NCBI RefSeq assembly: GCF_905475395.1
Contig: NC_058338.1
Span: 1,923,001-1,987,000 of the forward strand
Length of the DNA: 64,000 bases
Direction of reading: 5' to 3'
Origin: Chrysoperla carnea
Taxonomy: Eukaryota > Arthropoda > Insecta > Neuroptera > Chrysopidae
Below are positions 50,621 to 61,230 of the stretch, piece after piece (the first letter of the stretch is position 1; every line of letters begins with the position of its first letter). The position numbers and the translations under genes were made by a program. The notes under the pieces were generated by a model. That model searched no databases and was not told where the DNA came from. It saw only the letters and a program-made list of their open reading frames with translations.

Positions 50621-50690
50621 GGTAATTTAAAGGAGAGTATTCTTAGATATGTTTCAAGTACGAGTTTTGGGTTCCGTACCAAAATTGGTA
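50621..50690 (+). repeat. Dispersed repeat tail (relative of the 83-bp unit)
   Basis: GGTAATTTAAAGGAGAGTAT, TCTTAGATATGTTTCAAGTA and TGGGTTCCGTACC match the distal part of the repeat at 9,219-9,645, and continue past the point where the 83-bp array unit stops. Confidence 0.7.
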
Positions 50691-52659
50691 ACCCCCCACC
50701 AAATGCATGTTTTTGTCGTGTTACTGTATTAGAGCCTTTAAATATTTCCTGAAACAAATTTCGAGGGAAATTGAAAAGAACGAAAATTGTTTTAAAAAGT
50801 GTATTTTTTTAATAATAATAATATTAACTATTTACAATAACAATTATTTATAATAAATGGTAGAACTAATTAATAAAAAAAAAAATGAAAATTAATGTTT
50901 TAACACTAAAATAAATAAATCGACGAGTGCAGGAATGATTAGTCAATAGGGTACAGGAAATTTTATTTATTAGTTGTTTATTAGGGGGTTTTAATCAGTT
51001 TTTTATATCAAATCAAGAAAAAAAGTTCAATTAAAAGTTCTAGCTGAAATTTTTGTATACATTTTCGTTTATTTTTCGCCTTTCTAGCTTCAAAGTTGAC
51101 CGAGTTATACCAATTTTAAAATGGATTTTTTTTGCTCATTCAATCAAATGAAAAAGTATCCATCTTGTAAACTGTTAGAGATAAAACAAAAGTTTTAATG
51201 TAAAAGTTCTTCCTTATAAAAAAATTAACAACTTTTATTTGAATCAATATTTGGTAAACATCACTGTTTACACGTAAGGGCGTAACTTAGGAAAAAATTT
51301 TGGTGTCCATTTTCTCCAAAACTATAAAAAAGGGTGTTGATTTTTTTTTAGGGTAACTTTAACTAGTGGTTCCGTGAAATATTCTAGAAAAACTATTTTT
51401 CTATATTTCCCCTATACTTCCCCTTTTTTAGAAGTTAAATCGTTTCTGCACTAGCGATTCAAATTCAGTGAGAGTTCCAATAATTGGGCTATCACCTAGT
51501 TGAGTAAAGCACTCCTCTTTTTTTATAACCAGGCGTTATCTATCATTAAAACAACATGCATTGAGTTGTCGAACAAAAATATTTTTTCTATCTGGCATCG
51601 AATGAAATAGTTTCTTTACGAAAAATCGATGATGAGTGATCCAAAAGTTTGTGGCATTTTTTATCCATTCATTCTTTAGGAGGTTGTTTGGAGATCTTAA
51701 ATCTATTTTGTATATTCGGGAAGTAAACCCTTTCGTCGAGATCTTGGAAAATGCCTTTTTTTTGCGTTTTGGTCCCACATCTTGCGTTCTATTAATTAAA
51801 ATTTGATGATTTTGATGTCGTTGGACTTATTCAAACCCATTTATTAACCCCCCCGAACCAAAAATAGAGGTGACCCAGTTATTGATCTAATTGGTTTTTT
51901 ATACAAAATAAAATTCCGTAAATAAATTGTGTCGCTAGTATTATTCTAAGATTTTGTTTTTTGACGCAAGGCCCGTCCAATTGACCCTTTGATGTTCCAG
52001 CTTGTCTTAAAAACGAGCAGGTTTTCATTTTTCCTCGGAGAAGAATGACTTTATTGGAAGAGTTACCAAATGACATACCCCAAATCCTTTTAGATAACAG
52101 ACACTAACGGACACAAATCCTTGATAAAATCCGGTAAATAGACCATAAGAAAGTTATAGATTTGATTGCCTCATTTTCTCGTTTCTACCCCGAATAGGAG
52201 TGAAAAATATTTCAGAGTTTTCTTAAAAAATTAAGAGGTTATTTGTGAGTGAAATGGATGACAAAAAATTCGCAAACTTCGCACTGAGAAAATGGAGCAT
52301 TTTGACCTGTCATCATCTTATAGTCTTAAAAAAAATGGGGGGAGGGTTTTCCTTTTTGAGCGTTTTGAATTAAATTTATAATTTTCATAAACTCTTTCTT
52401 ATTAAAATTTATTATTTTCATTGGTTTTTCTTTACGAAGTAGAGAATATGTGAAACATTCCTCACTGATGCAGATGCGTATGGAATAACAAATATACAGG
52501 GTGTCATCATTTTTAACTTGACATATACTTGAAATTCGATAAATAAATTTAATGGAGGAAATTGCTTCAAACGAAAAACGTTAGTTTCAAAGACAAACTT
52601 CTTATACCGACATCGAATTCGATCCAAGTTTCCAAATTCAATTTTTATTTTAATGATTT
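50691..52659. other. Intergenic DNA with repeat fragments
   Basis: A piece at about 51,160-51,240 is a single arm of the repeat that forms the foldback at 16,438-16,911. ACCCCCCCGAACCAAAAATAG at about 51,846 resembles the start of the 9.2-kb repeat. Two minus-strand frames (51,536-51,778 and 51,879-52,076) show no recognised family and are probably chance frames. Confidence 0.45.
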
Positions 52660-52715
52660 CGTTTGAAAGGTAATTTAATGGAGAGTGTTCTTTGTTAGTT
52701 TAGGGTTCCGTACTC
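52660..52715 (+). repeat. Dispersed repeat tail, second copy
   Basis: TTCGTTTGAAAGGTAATTTA, ATGGAGAGTGTTCTT and TTAGGGTTCCGTAC match the same family as at 50,621 and 9,580-9,640. Confidence 0.7.
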
Positions 52716-53115
52716 GAAAAATTTCACTTATTAATTAATAACAACTTTCTAATTTAAAGTGTTCATCCATCGTTTACACAGTTATGGAGTAGACTAAGCT
52801 TTTCATTGAGCTTGGAAACCTAGGTCAAGTTTAATGTCTGCGTAAGATGTGCGCCTACACTCTCAATAATTTTCGCTTAAAGAATTTGTATCGATAAAAA
52901 TTATTTTTTCGAGTTTCAAGCGTATATCACCTTAAAAAAAGCACCTTGAATATAAAAATACAACTTCCAACAGTCGTATGATACCCTTATGTTTTGAAAC
53001 ATGCCATCCTGAACATGAACCAAGATGAATATTTATCAATGTTGTCTCTAGTATGACGTCTTGATTGTGCCTATAAATAAGGATATTTGATCATATAATC
53101 AAGGAAAAGATCAAG

Positions 53116-53341
53116 CTTACATGGAATTAGTTTTCAAAAAGGTTGTTACTTAGGACAAGAGTTAACAGCTCGAACTTATCATACGGGTGTTATTCGAAAA
53201 CGTTTAATGCCGTTAATATTTAACGAGAATACTGAAAATAAACTCGGTAACGATGAAACGATTTATATTCGTGAGAATAAAACGATTGTTGGAAAATTAC
53301 GTGGCGCTTGTAAGTAATATGGACTTGGATTATTACGAATT
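53116..53341 (+). pseudogene. IBA57: Detached IBA57 fragment (copy of the 9.8-kb gene, inverted)
   Basis: About 226 bp read [50 protein letters not shown] and YGLGLLRI. This is almost identical in DNA and protein to residues of the intronless IBA57 gene at 9,802-10,959, but on the opposite strand and more than 42 kb away. The few changes include D to E and N to I substitutions and a stop just before YGLG. It lacks both ends of the gene and has no promoter, so it is a dead fragment. It lies 41 bp beyond the 3' end of the USF gene. Confidence 0.92.
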
Positions 53342-53384
53342 GGGGGTGTATGTTGATAATATTTACCTTAAGAGATGGCAGCAG

Positions 53385-54305
53385 CTATGATAATGGATCG
53401 TTTGCATCCGGTGGTACACATATACCATTAATCTGTAGCTGTTGTCGTAACATTAAATTTTCTTTTTTCAATAAATCATTTTCCGTTTTTAATTGTTCCA
53501 CAACATTTAATGATTCACGTTCGTGTTCCGTTTCTTTTAAACATTCCTGTAAATGTTGATTACGTTGCCGTAATTCCATTATATAATCGCATGCTTTTGC
53601 CAAAATACCACCCTTGGATTGACCCTCGAAGGTACCGTTACCTTTTGTTATATCAGAACTCATGTCTGGTATTATTTTACTTAATTTTATTATCCAATTA
53701 TTGATTTTATCACGGCGACGACGTTCGACTTCGTTATGTGTTGCTCGACGTCGATCATCTCTCTGAAATCACAGTTCATTTAATCTTCGACTTCGGTGAT
53801 CTAGGTGCTAGGATCTCGTGGTCTAGGTGCTAGGGGAGGGAAAAGGCCACAAGTACAAAGATCGAAACTTACCTTTTTCGTATTGCTATTACTATTTAAG
53901 TGTGGTATCGATCTCGGTGCAATATTCCGTTGCGAACTTGTCGTAAACACTTCAGACGAATTACCCAAAACATACAAATGTCCATTTATTGGTGTCGTCA
54001 CAACTTGCGGTAACGCACTCCCCGAAAAATTCGATGATGTTACAATTTGTGATAGCGGATCGATAGTGGTGTCATCGACTTGAACGACACGATACGTAAC
54101 GGTTGTATTGTCACCGGTACGAAACGCATACTGTACGCCATCTTGACAATCACCTTCCAATAAATGTTGTGTGGCTAAATGTGCAACGGATCCACTACCA
54201 TGCTCCTCTGAACCACTTCCTAGTGATCCATCCTCAACGATTGTGAGTTGTTCTTGTGTTAGAACATCTTTGCTGTCAACCAAACCGACTACTTCGGATT
54301 CGCCG
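53385..54305 (-). CDS. USF: USF-type bHLH-leucine zipper transcription factor (5' exon not found)
   Basis: Two exons are clear: 54,305-53,873 and 53,762-53,385, with a GT...AG intron in phase 0, giving about 269 residues. The second exon opens with the basic region HNEVERRRRDKINNW, holding the His/Glu/Arg residues that read CACGTG. The first helix (LSKIIPD) follows, then a Gly-rich loop, the second helix with the USF signature QSKGGILAKACDYIMELR, and a leucine zipper (LKTENDLLKKENLMLRQQL). The first exon contains the acidic, Ser/Thr-rich activation part including YRVVQVDD. USF dimers bind E-boxes in housekeeping gene promoters in the nucleus. An acceptor at 54,306-54,307 shows that at least one upstream coding exon with the ATG exists; it was not identified. 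The loop is longer than in vertebrate USF. Confidence 0.92.
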
Positions 54306-54618
54306 CTAAGAAATTAAAATGATTGTAATCAAAGATCCACCGAGATTCGTCTGGTAACATTTCTCTTAGAATATATCGCTTGTAATGACTATCGGATATA
54401 ACGACGATAATTGTAGGTCCCTTCAATGTTTTTAAACCTGATTTTGAGTGGTAGTCGAGGAAATAAAGCATTTGAGGTCGGAATTTAATAGTGAAACGTG
54501 AATTGGTTGTATCTAAATTTAGTAATTTTTTGAATAATTCGAGGAAACATTTCTCATTAAGTGTTTTCAAAAGTTTTTGCCATAATTTGCCGCATACAAA
54601 AAGTAGGTCACATAATAA
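54289..54618 (-). CDS. Unrecognised coding-like exon upstream of USF
   Basis: An open frame of about 110 codons starts after an acceptor-like TTTTTCAG near 54,620. Blocks in it look like real protein: LLCDLLFVCGKLWQKLLK, FLELFKKLLNLDTTNSRF, TIKFRPQMLYFLDYH, TIIVVISDSHYKRYILRE and PDESRWIFDYNH. It has few low-complexity residues and alternating helix/strand character, unlike nearby chance frames. It stops at 54,289-54,291, overlapping the start of the USF exon in another frame, so the two cannot be one exon. It may be an exon of another gene or a fragment of a mobile element. I do not recognise the family. Confidence 0.4.
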   Translation of the reverse strand, partial: LLCDLLFVCGKLWQKLLKTLNEKCFLELFKKLLNLDTTNSRFTIKFRPQMLYFLDYHSKSGLKTLKGPTIIVVISDSHYKRYILREMLPDESRWIFDYNHFNFLAANPK

Positions 54619-54619
54619 C

Positions 54620-55350
54620 TGAAAAATTTACGACTTAATAAGATTGCAAGCTATTTTACTTCGATTTTTCATTAATTTCAGACATTTCGAACATTTTCCA
54701 AGAGTTTTATTCGCCGGTTTTAACAAAAACTTACTAAATTTGAATACAACCCAAACAACGTCATTTCTATTTTAACCAAATAATTACGTTTTATAGAATT
54801 TCTAATAAAATTGGAGAAGATTTTTTTAAATATCCTTTTTTTTTTTTGGGGTTTGAATAAATAAAATGATTAGCTATGACCTTGAAGGTTAAATACAAAT
54901 TTTATTACATAATGTACGACATAATCCTTGAATGAAGTAAAGTGGATTACCTGCTATCTAAATTATGTTCTAATATATCCATATTTTATGTTTTTGTTCG
55001 GTTTTTCCGAAGAAAATACCAAAATTGGTCATTCACCACCAAAATTTTTGAATTACGAGATCACGGGAACAAACATTGAGGTCATGTGAGTTCGTATTAT
55101 TTATTTTTAACATACGCTGAAATCTCGTATCCTTGTTACATTATGGGAACTTTTTAGATAAATTTAGTTCCGATTCTGCTACCTGTAGCGCTGATTTAAA
55201 CAAAAACAAAGAAAAAATATATGTTGTACTCTATGTTATCGACTATAAATAGTTTTGTCTACTGTCATTATGTTTATTTACAAAATAATTTTTGTATAGA
55301 TACATTTAAATTTATTATTTGTGAATTATTAAAATATTTAATAAATAAAA
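54620..55350. other. AT-rich DNA between USF and the THAP gene
   Basis: No gene is supported. The region should hold the 5' part of the USF gene and the start region of the THAP gene, but neither a first USF exon nor terminal repeats of a transposon could be assigned. Confidence 0.45.
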
Positions 55351-57789
55351 ATGGTGATCAATTGTGGTGTACCTGGATGCGAAAGTAAAGCGAGTGAAAC
55401 ATAAATGCATGTGTTACCTGGCGATAATGTAAGTACATATTCAAATTATTATTTATAGAATTTATTTAACTTCATAAACTCATGTGGAAGTATTAGATTA
55501 TTGTTATTAAATGTGTACATTATTTAATTTAAAAAAGATATCCAATCATGAAATGAGTATATTTCATTATAAATTAAGTTTAACGAATACATAATTTCTT
55601 ACAATTTTAAAATGTTTGGTTTTTTATAAATTTTAATACAAAAAATTGTAACCTAACCTAAAAATCTCATGTGGACGTATCATGTTACTGTTAATAAATG
55701 TTTATTTAAATAATAAATTCCAATGATGGCATGAGTTGAGTATATTTACTAAATTAAGTTAACAAGTATGTCATTTCTTACAATTGTTTAGTTTTTTTTT
55801 TATAAATTTAATAAAAAAACACAAAATTCCAACCTAAAAAATCTAATGTGTGAATTATTGGAATATTGTTAATAAATGTGTACATCATTTAATGACAAAA
55901 ATTTTTATAAATGATATGAATATATTTCACTAAATTAAGTGGTCGAATGCATAGTTTCTTATAATTTTAAGACGTGTAGTTTTTAAGAAGTTTCAATACA
56001 AACGCAAAAGATAACTATTATTTTTGTCCACAGCGATTTAAGATTTGGGCTACATTCATTGGACGTCCGGACTTGGATATTTCAAAACGAAAATCTTACC
56101 GTATTTGCGATAAACACTTTCCGGAAGAAATGAAATATGCTACATTTCACAATGTTACAAATCTTAAAAAGACTGCTTTGCCGGTTAATAAAGGTAAGAT
56201 AAATAGTTATAATCAAATGAAGTTATATAAAATAACATAAATCGTGATCAAAAGAATATAATTTTTTACAAAAACGTTTTCTTTATATGAACGCTTTTTA
56301 ATTTTGAAAGTAATCTTATAACTGTATAAGTTTACTATTACCTATCAACTCAATGTAAATAAACAAACTCAAATTGAATTTTTTTGAATCTGATTATTTT
56401 AATTTTATGCCAATTTCTGATACACGAGTTCTATTTTGTAGGATAGTTGATTGTTAATAAATAATCGATAATAAGTAGTTGATCGTACCATTAAAAAAAA
56501 ATAAATATTATACGTCACTTAAATATGTTCGATATGTAGCTTTTAAATTCATTTTTGTGTAAATTACAAAACGGTATTTCTAAAATAAAACAATTATTTC
56601 AATTTTTGTTTAAATTGACAATTGTTTTTAAGAACACAGTCTGTTTATAATTTCATTATTAAAATTTTTTTTTTTACTCTAGATCTAGAAGATCGAGAGT
56701 GTTATTACAAATTTTATTTTCAATAAAATACCATTTTTATTTTTTGCAAATATTTATGAAACTTTTGATTATCAAATAATCGAAGAATAAATACTATTAG
56801 AATACGAAATTTAAAGGAATTCAATTTATAATCAAAAAATAGGTGAATTTTTCATTCGAATCAAGTAAACTATGATTCAAGGAGACGTTTCGTGTTCGAA
56901 AAATGGTTTTTTATATCATATTTATTTTTACTCTTCCAGAAGTCCAGAGAAATGCAGATGTGGAAGAGGCGTATTCTACTTTGGAAGTGAATGTTTCAAG
57001 GCCAAATGAATTGGTTCAAGAGCCTGGTAGTTTGAAAGAATTAGCTGTTCCTGGTCCGAGTCGTTTGGTTCAAGAAAAATCACCTCCTAGAACACCTGTG
57101 TCTCTACATGGTAAGCATTTTTTCAGTTCAAACAATTTTTTTTAATAGTAACCTCAAATTCTAGTTCTATAAATTTTGAAATGAATAAATAAAACAAAAT
57201 TTAAATACCTTGAAAATTAATCGCTTTATTATGAATGCCGTTTCGACACGCATTTAATTTATAAGTAGGTATACTAAAAGATTATGCCATTAAAATAATT
57301 TGTCGTGGCTATATGATAATAATTCTTTTTTGATACAATCTTCCATATGCCACTTAAATTTAAATATATGTATAGTAATAATTTGATCATTCTCATTTTT
57401 AAGGTGCAGAGTATTTGGACTCATTAACAAAAGTTAGATTGTCGCCTCAGAAAAAGCGATTGTATATTACAGCACGAAAATTTCAACGGCGGGCATCATA
57501 CCAGCTTCGCAAGTCGTTAAATTTTCAAGCTCGCTTAAAAAAAGCAGAACAATTCTCGTCGCAAGCAAGTTTCAACAAACTTACAGAAACTCTGAACGAG
57601 AATTGCAGGAAGTTTTTTTTTAGTCAGATTAGTTGCTCAAAAAAGAAAATGAAGGGGCGTCGATTTCGTAATGTATTTTTTTGTTGTTTTTTTTTTTTTA
57701 ATGTATTTATTTATTTATTGTTATGTATTTTTAATGTATATAATAAAATTATTTTATTTAAATTGGTATTTGTTTTTGTTTACATATAA
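55351..57789 (+). pseudogene. THAP-domain / P-element-like transposase gene, truncated, four exons
   Basis: Exons lie at 55,351-55,428, 56,034-56,193, 56,940-57,110 and 57,404-57,789, all with GT...AG borders and matching phases. Exons 1-2 form a THAP zinc domain (C2CH): CGVPGC at the start, then W, and ICDKHFPEEMKY with the closing Cys and His, then LKKTALPV in place of the AVPT box. Exon 4 carries LSPQKKRLYITARKFQRR, a coiled-coil-like stretch and SQISCSKKKMKGRRF, as in THAP9/P-element transposases just before the catalytic RNase H-like part. That part is missing: the frame runs into a T-rich, AT-rich tail with AATAAA at 57,742. Exon 1 contains an in-frame TAA before MHVLPGDN. It is most likely a dead, 3'-truncated P-superfamily copy, or a domesticated THAP gene with a sequence error. 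Confidence 0.78.
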
Positions 57790-58016
57790 CATTTAAATAA
57801 TATTAATATAAACAATTTAAAAGGAAATAATATGTGGTGGAGTTCCTTGCTAAATTAATTTTAGTTCAACCTTTAGACGTCTGTAGCGCACAATTTGATA
57901 AATTAGTTGAGATTACATTCTATCCGTAAGGTTATATATTCTATGATTTTTAATTATAAAATATTGAAAGGTGATTTTTAAGTTTTAAATGTTGTGGCAC
58001 CACTGTCACAAAACAA

Positions 58017-58454
58017 TACGGAAGCCTGAATGTCTCAATACCTTTTTTTTTTAAAAGTGTCTACCCACACTTGTGACTTGTGGGACATTATGGAAACAAA
58101 CCTTTTTGAAAATGTCAGTCGGTAATGACTATTCTTTAATTAGCCACTACCGAAACTGTCTGGAATTATTAATAATTGTATGTCCGGATTTAATGATAAT
58201 AATTAAATTTAATGATAATGTTTATAATTTGTCTTACGTAGTTAGTTAAAATTTTTTATTAATATTATTTAAAAAATATAATGTTTTAATTAGCCTTTTT
58301 CCTATGTTTTTATTTCCTGCCATCTATCGGATCTTTTAAGGAAAAAGGCTAATTAAAGCATTATAAACTAACTAACTAACTAACTACGTAAGACAAATTA
58401 TAACACTTAGTAGACACTTTTAAAAGAAGTTATGGACACATTCAGGCTTCCGTA
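58017..58454. mobile_element. Foldback MITE-like element with TA-bounded inverted ends
   Basis: The ends are TACGGAAGCCTGAATGT and its reverse complement, ACATTCAGGCTTCCGTA. Inner pairs continue the hairpin: AAAAGTGTCTAC with GTAGACACTTTT, TTGTCTTACGTAGTTAGTT with AACTAACTACGTAAGACAA, and TTAATTAGCCTTTTTCC with GGAAAAAGGCTAATTAA. The outer TA at each end suggests a TA target, as in Tc1/mariner-type MITEs. There is no coding capacity. An AACT microsatellite (about 58,360-58,385) has expanded in one arm. Confidence 0.85.
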
Positions 58455-58581
58455 CTTTTCTCCTCCGCTCTGCATCCTTCCTTGATGCTAATTAATATCC
58501 CACATAAAAAAATTAAAAAAATTTAGTTTTTTGGTGAAAGTATTAAGTGCTAGTAGTAGTATTTTCACATTACAAAAGACT

Positions 58582-58603
58582 CAAGCAATGTATACATTGC
58601 TTG
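58582..58603. other. Perfect 22-nt palindrome
   Basis: CAAGCAATGTA is followed immediately by its reverse complement TACATTGCTTG. No surrounding gene or element explains it, and a chance origin in AT-rich DNA cannot be excluded. Confidence 0.6.
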
Positions 58604-59072
58604 GTTGGTAAATGTTGATAACTTGTATTATTATTATTGGTTCAATAAGTGAAACATAGAGGTAGCACGCAGGAAGATACATAAGGTTCTAGACAAATGT
58701 AACTTTTATGTCAGCTCGCGTTAGAAGTATGTTGAATATATGTGTATATATTAAAGTACGTAATTGATTGTCACATGTCTATCATTACTTGTCAACCAAG
58801 CCACAGTTGGTAGTCAATCCAATGAAGAGGATTGCATAATTTTTGGAAGAGCCTGAGTGATCGTCAAGTATTAAACAATACCGATGAGCATTCTACTAGG
58901 GCTCTATTAAATTAAACAAAAAACACATTCAGGGTTCCCAACATACATCCTCGACTACAAAAGGAAAATCTGTTATTTTAAAGTCAGTTCCTACGTGTCT
59001 CAACGTATCCACCTTGGTGTTCCGTACATGTAATTGTTCATTAACATTAATGGTGATACACCAAGTTTTGTT

Positions 59073-59613
59073 ATTATTATTATTATATAAAATTTGAAAT
59101 TAACGAATTCATGCCTGCCAAGGAGGGAGAGAGGATACAGGATTTACACCCCAGAGCCTCCCATCTCCTTGAGAGACATAAATCTTCACAAGGCAGCTAC
59201 GTCTTTTGAAGAAAGTTCACTGACTTGTGGCCGTGTAGTCTGTACGTCCGTCAGTCCACGCGACGTCCGTTGGTCCGTCTGTCTTCCGAGTCGGTGGTAC
59301 GTAAGTCTGTCTAATGTCCTAGTCAAGCAGGCTCCGTCCCTGCACCGCAGCGATGTGGAACCTACTTCAAGAAAGAAAAGAAAAGAAAAACAGAAAAAAG
59401 AAACTTCAAGGGCTGTTACTTGAAGACAGTCTGATGCGATCTCAATGTACGAAGGGTGCCTATAATGACAGCCTTCTGCATAGAAGAGATAAGGTGACGA
59501 AGATGAGACCTGCAGACCGGAATTTGAGATAAATTCGTCTCGAGAGTGGGACGAATTCCGCCTAGGCAACCGATAATGAGGACAACCATTTTGACTGATT
59601 ATTACATGACAAC

Positions 59614-59657
<44 letters not shown>
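59073..59657. mobile_element. GC-rich island flanked by ATT repeats, probable retroposon
   Basis: About 520 bp (59,093-59,612) is markedly GC-rich compared with both flanks. It is bounded on each side by an ATT microsatellite ending in ATTATTATTATATAAAA (59,073-59,092 and about 59,640-59,657). The right side ends in a long (ATT)n run, as seen in 3' tails of some LINE-dependent retroposons, and the repeated flank could be the target-site duplication. No recognised protein is encoded; the short frames on both strands are low in conserved motifs. Confidence 0.5.
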
Positions 59658-59658
<1 letters not shown>

Positions 59659-59940
59659 AAAGTGATCGAATTTTACTTATTTTGTATAAAAACTTTAATA
59701 AGAAAAGAAGAATCTCTGTTAATTTGTTTTATGAAAATGTACAATATAATTTTTCATGAAAATTTAAAACATTTTTTATTTTTAATATTATAAATAAATA
59801 AAAATCGTTATATATATTTTAAATTTTGCTTTAGTTTTTAAATTTTCTATCCTATTTTTTCTTTCAGAATAAAATTATCAATTAATTATTTAGTAAAGGT
59901 AAGTAAGTATTAAGTTAATTCTGTCCGTATATATAATACA

Positions 59941-59996
59941 GGTGGCTGTGTGGTTATAGCACTTGCCTATGAATCAAAGGTACGCTGGTTCAGAAC
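59941..59996 (+). repeat. tRNA-like sequence 1 (degenerate)
   Basis: GGTGGCTGTGTGGTTATAGC, ACTTGCCTATGAATCAA and CTGGTTCAGAAC have the order of a D arm, an anticodon arm and a T arm, with a weak internal B box. It lacks a matched acceptor stem and an AT-rich tail follows. It resembles a tRNA-derived SINE head or tRNA pseudogene. Confidence 0.5.
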
Positions 59997-60495
59997 AAAA
60001 TTATTAATAATTAACTAATTAATTTTTTTTTAGTAAAGGTACAAACAAATTCTTATAAAATATAGGTGAGATAAAGAAGTTGGATTGTAAATACGTAATA
60101 TTCTTTTTGGATTTTCATTTTATTTTTGTGTGGTATTTGGTTTGTAAAAAAAAAGTTGATGCAAAAAAATTTTTTAAGATGAAATTAATTATATGGAATT
60201 ATGTGCAAGTAATTCGTAAATAGTTTTTATGTATTTTGATTTCATTTAAATAAAGTTGAAAACTCAAACCCTGTTTTTATTTTATTTTTCCTCATCTCTC
60301 TGTAGCTATACAATATTATTTCAGTTAAAAATAGGTGAGTATTTCGAACTTCACGATAGGTAAGTATTTCAAACTTCGTTTGCCATTTTTTTTGTAATAA
60401 TACTACTCAAAATTTTCCGAAAATGAGTTTTACTTTTTGTTATAATTTAAGAAAGTCGAAAATATGAATATAATTATTTATTAATACGAATAACA

Positions 60496-60568
60496 GACCC
60501 CTAATGGTGTAATGGTTAGCGTATCTGACTTCGAATAAATAGTCCCTTGGTTCGAAACTAGGTGAGGA
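60496..60568 (+). repeat. tRNA-like sequence 2 (tRNA-Arg-like, degenerate)
   Basis: GACCCCTAATGGTGTAATGG, TTAGCGTATCTGACTTCGAA and CCTTGGTTCGAAACTAGG reproduce A-box, anticodon (TCG) and B-box regions of an Arg tRNA; the T stem can pair with wobbles. The acceptor stem is not complementary. It is likely a SINE head or tRNA pseudogene and not a working gene. Confidence 0.55.
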
Positions 60569-60695
60569 CATGTATTAAAAAAAAGTTCATTAAATCTTTT
60601 AAGCAAAATCTGATTTTTATTTTCATTTTTTTTCAAATTTCCATCACAGCATGTTTGCCTAGTAAATGATGAAAAAATTAGTTTTTTTTCGTTCA

Positions 60696-60985
60696 AAAAC
60701 TTCAATTTTTTTCACATTTCTACTAGGAGAACATCATGGGCGGACGGAATAAGTAGTACCTGATAGCAAGGTAATTGTTGTCACCTCGTAAGTTAGAAAG
60801 TTAGTGGTCTGCACACCCGTGTGTGGTGAGTGTGACCTCTAGTGGGCAGACCAATAACTTTCTGCCCAAATAAAATTTTAGACTTTCGGGGTGAAAACAC
60901 TTACTCACCTTTCTCCTTATCAGGAACTACTAATTCCCACTTATGTTCTCCTAGTACAAATGTTGAAAAAATTGAAAATTTTTTC
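60696..60985. mobile_element. Foldback element with CTAGGAGAACAT ends
   Basis: The left arm (CTTCAATTTTTTTCACATTT, then CTACTAGGAGAACATCATGG) is mirrored on the right (CCCACTTATGTTCTCCTAGT, then ACAAATGTTGAAAAAATTGA). Inner segments pair too: GAAAGTTAGTGGTCTGC with GGCAGACCAATAACTTTC, and TAGTACCTGATAGCAAGG with CCTTATCAGGAACTA. It has no coding capacity. Confidence 0.85.
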
Positions 60986-61066
60986 GAAATTATATTATTT
61001 TTTGAATATAAAATTAAACTGACCAATTATTTATGAGAACATGTCATACAGTTAATCTCACTCATA

Positions 61067-61156
61067 TTCTCCTATTACAAAATATTAAAATTTGTATTTA
61101 CAAAATTAAAAAATCGCTCGTTGAGACTAAAATTTGAAATTTTGTAATAGGAGAAC
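61067..61156. mobile_element. Small foldback element, same end motif
   Basis: TTCTCCTATTACAAAAT and its perfect reverse complement ATTTTGTAATAGGAGAA bound a loop of about 55 bp. The TAGGAGAACAT end is shared with the element at 60,696-60,985, so this is probably a deletion relative or a different member of the same family. Confidence 0.7.
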
Positions 61157-61230
61157 ATGTTGTTTTACAAAAAAAATTATTTCTCATAACAATTATCAAA
61201 AAAAAAAGAAGATAAATCTTTAATTCAGGT

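Noticed and set aside
51536-52076. Two minus-strand frames (80 and 65 codons) as genes
   Set aside because: They have no recognisable domain, no ATG at the expected place and no splice partners.
53805-54083. Plus-strand frame opposite USF
   Set aside because: It is a shadow of the minus-strand USF exon, which has clear family motifs.
54289-54618. First exon of USF
   Set aside because: It is in a different frame from the USF exon and runs to its own stop past the USF acceptor.
59094-59569. Overlapping frames on both strands of the GC-rich island as genes
   Set aside because: The frames are open only because AT-rich stop codons are scarce here; they have no known motif.
60496-60568. Functional tRNA-Arg gene
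   Set aside because: The acceptor stem does not pair and the anticodon arm is irregular.
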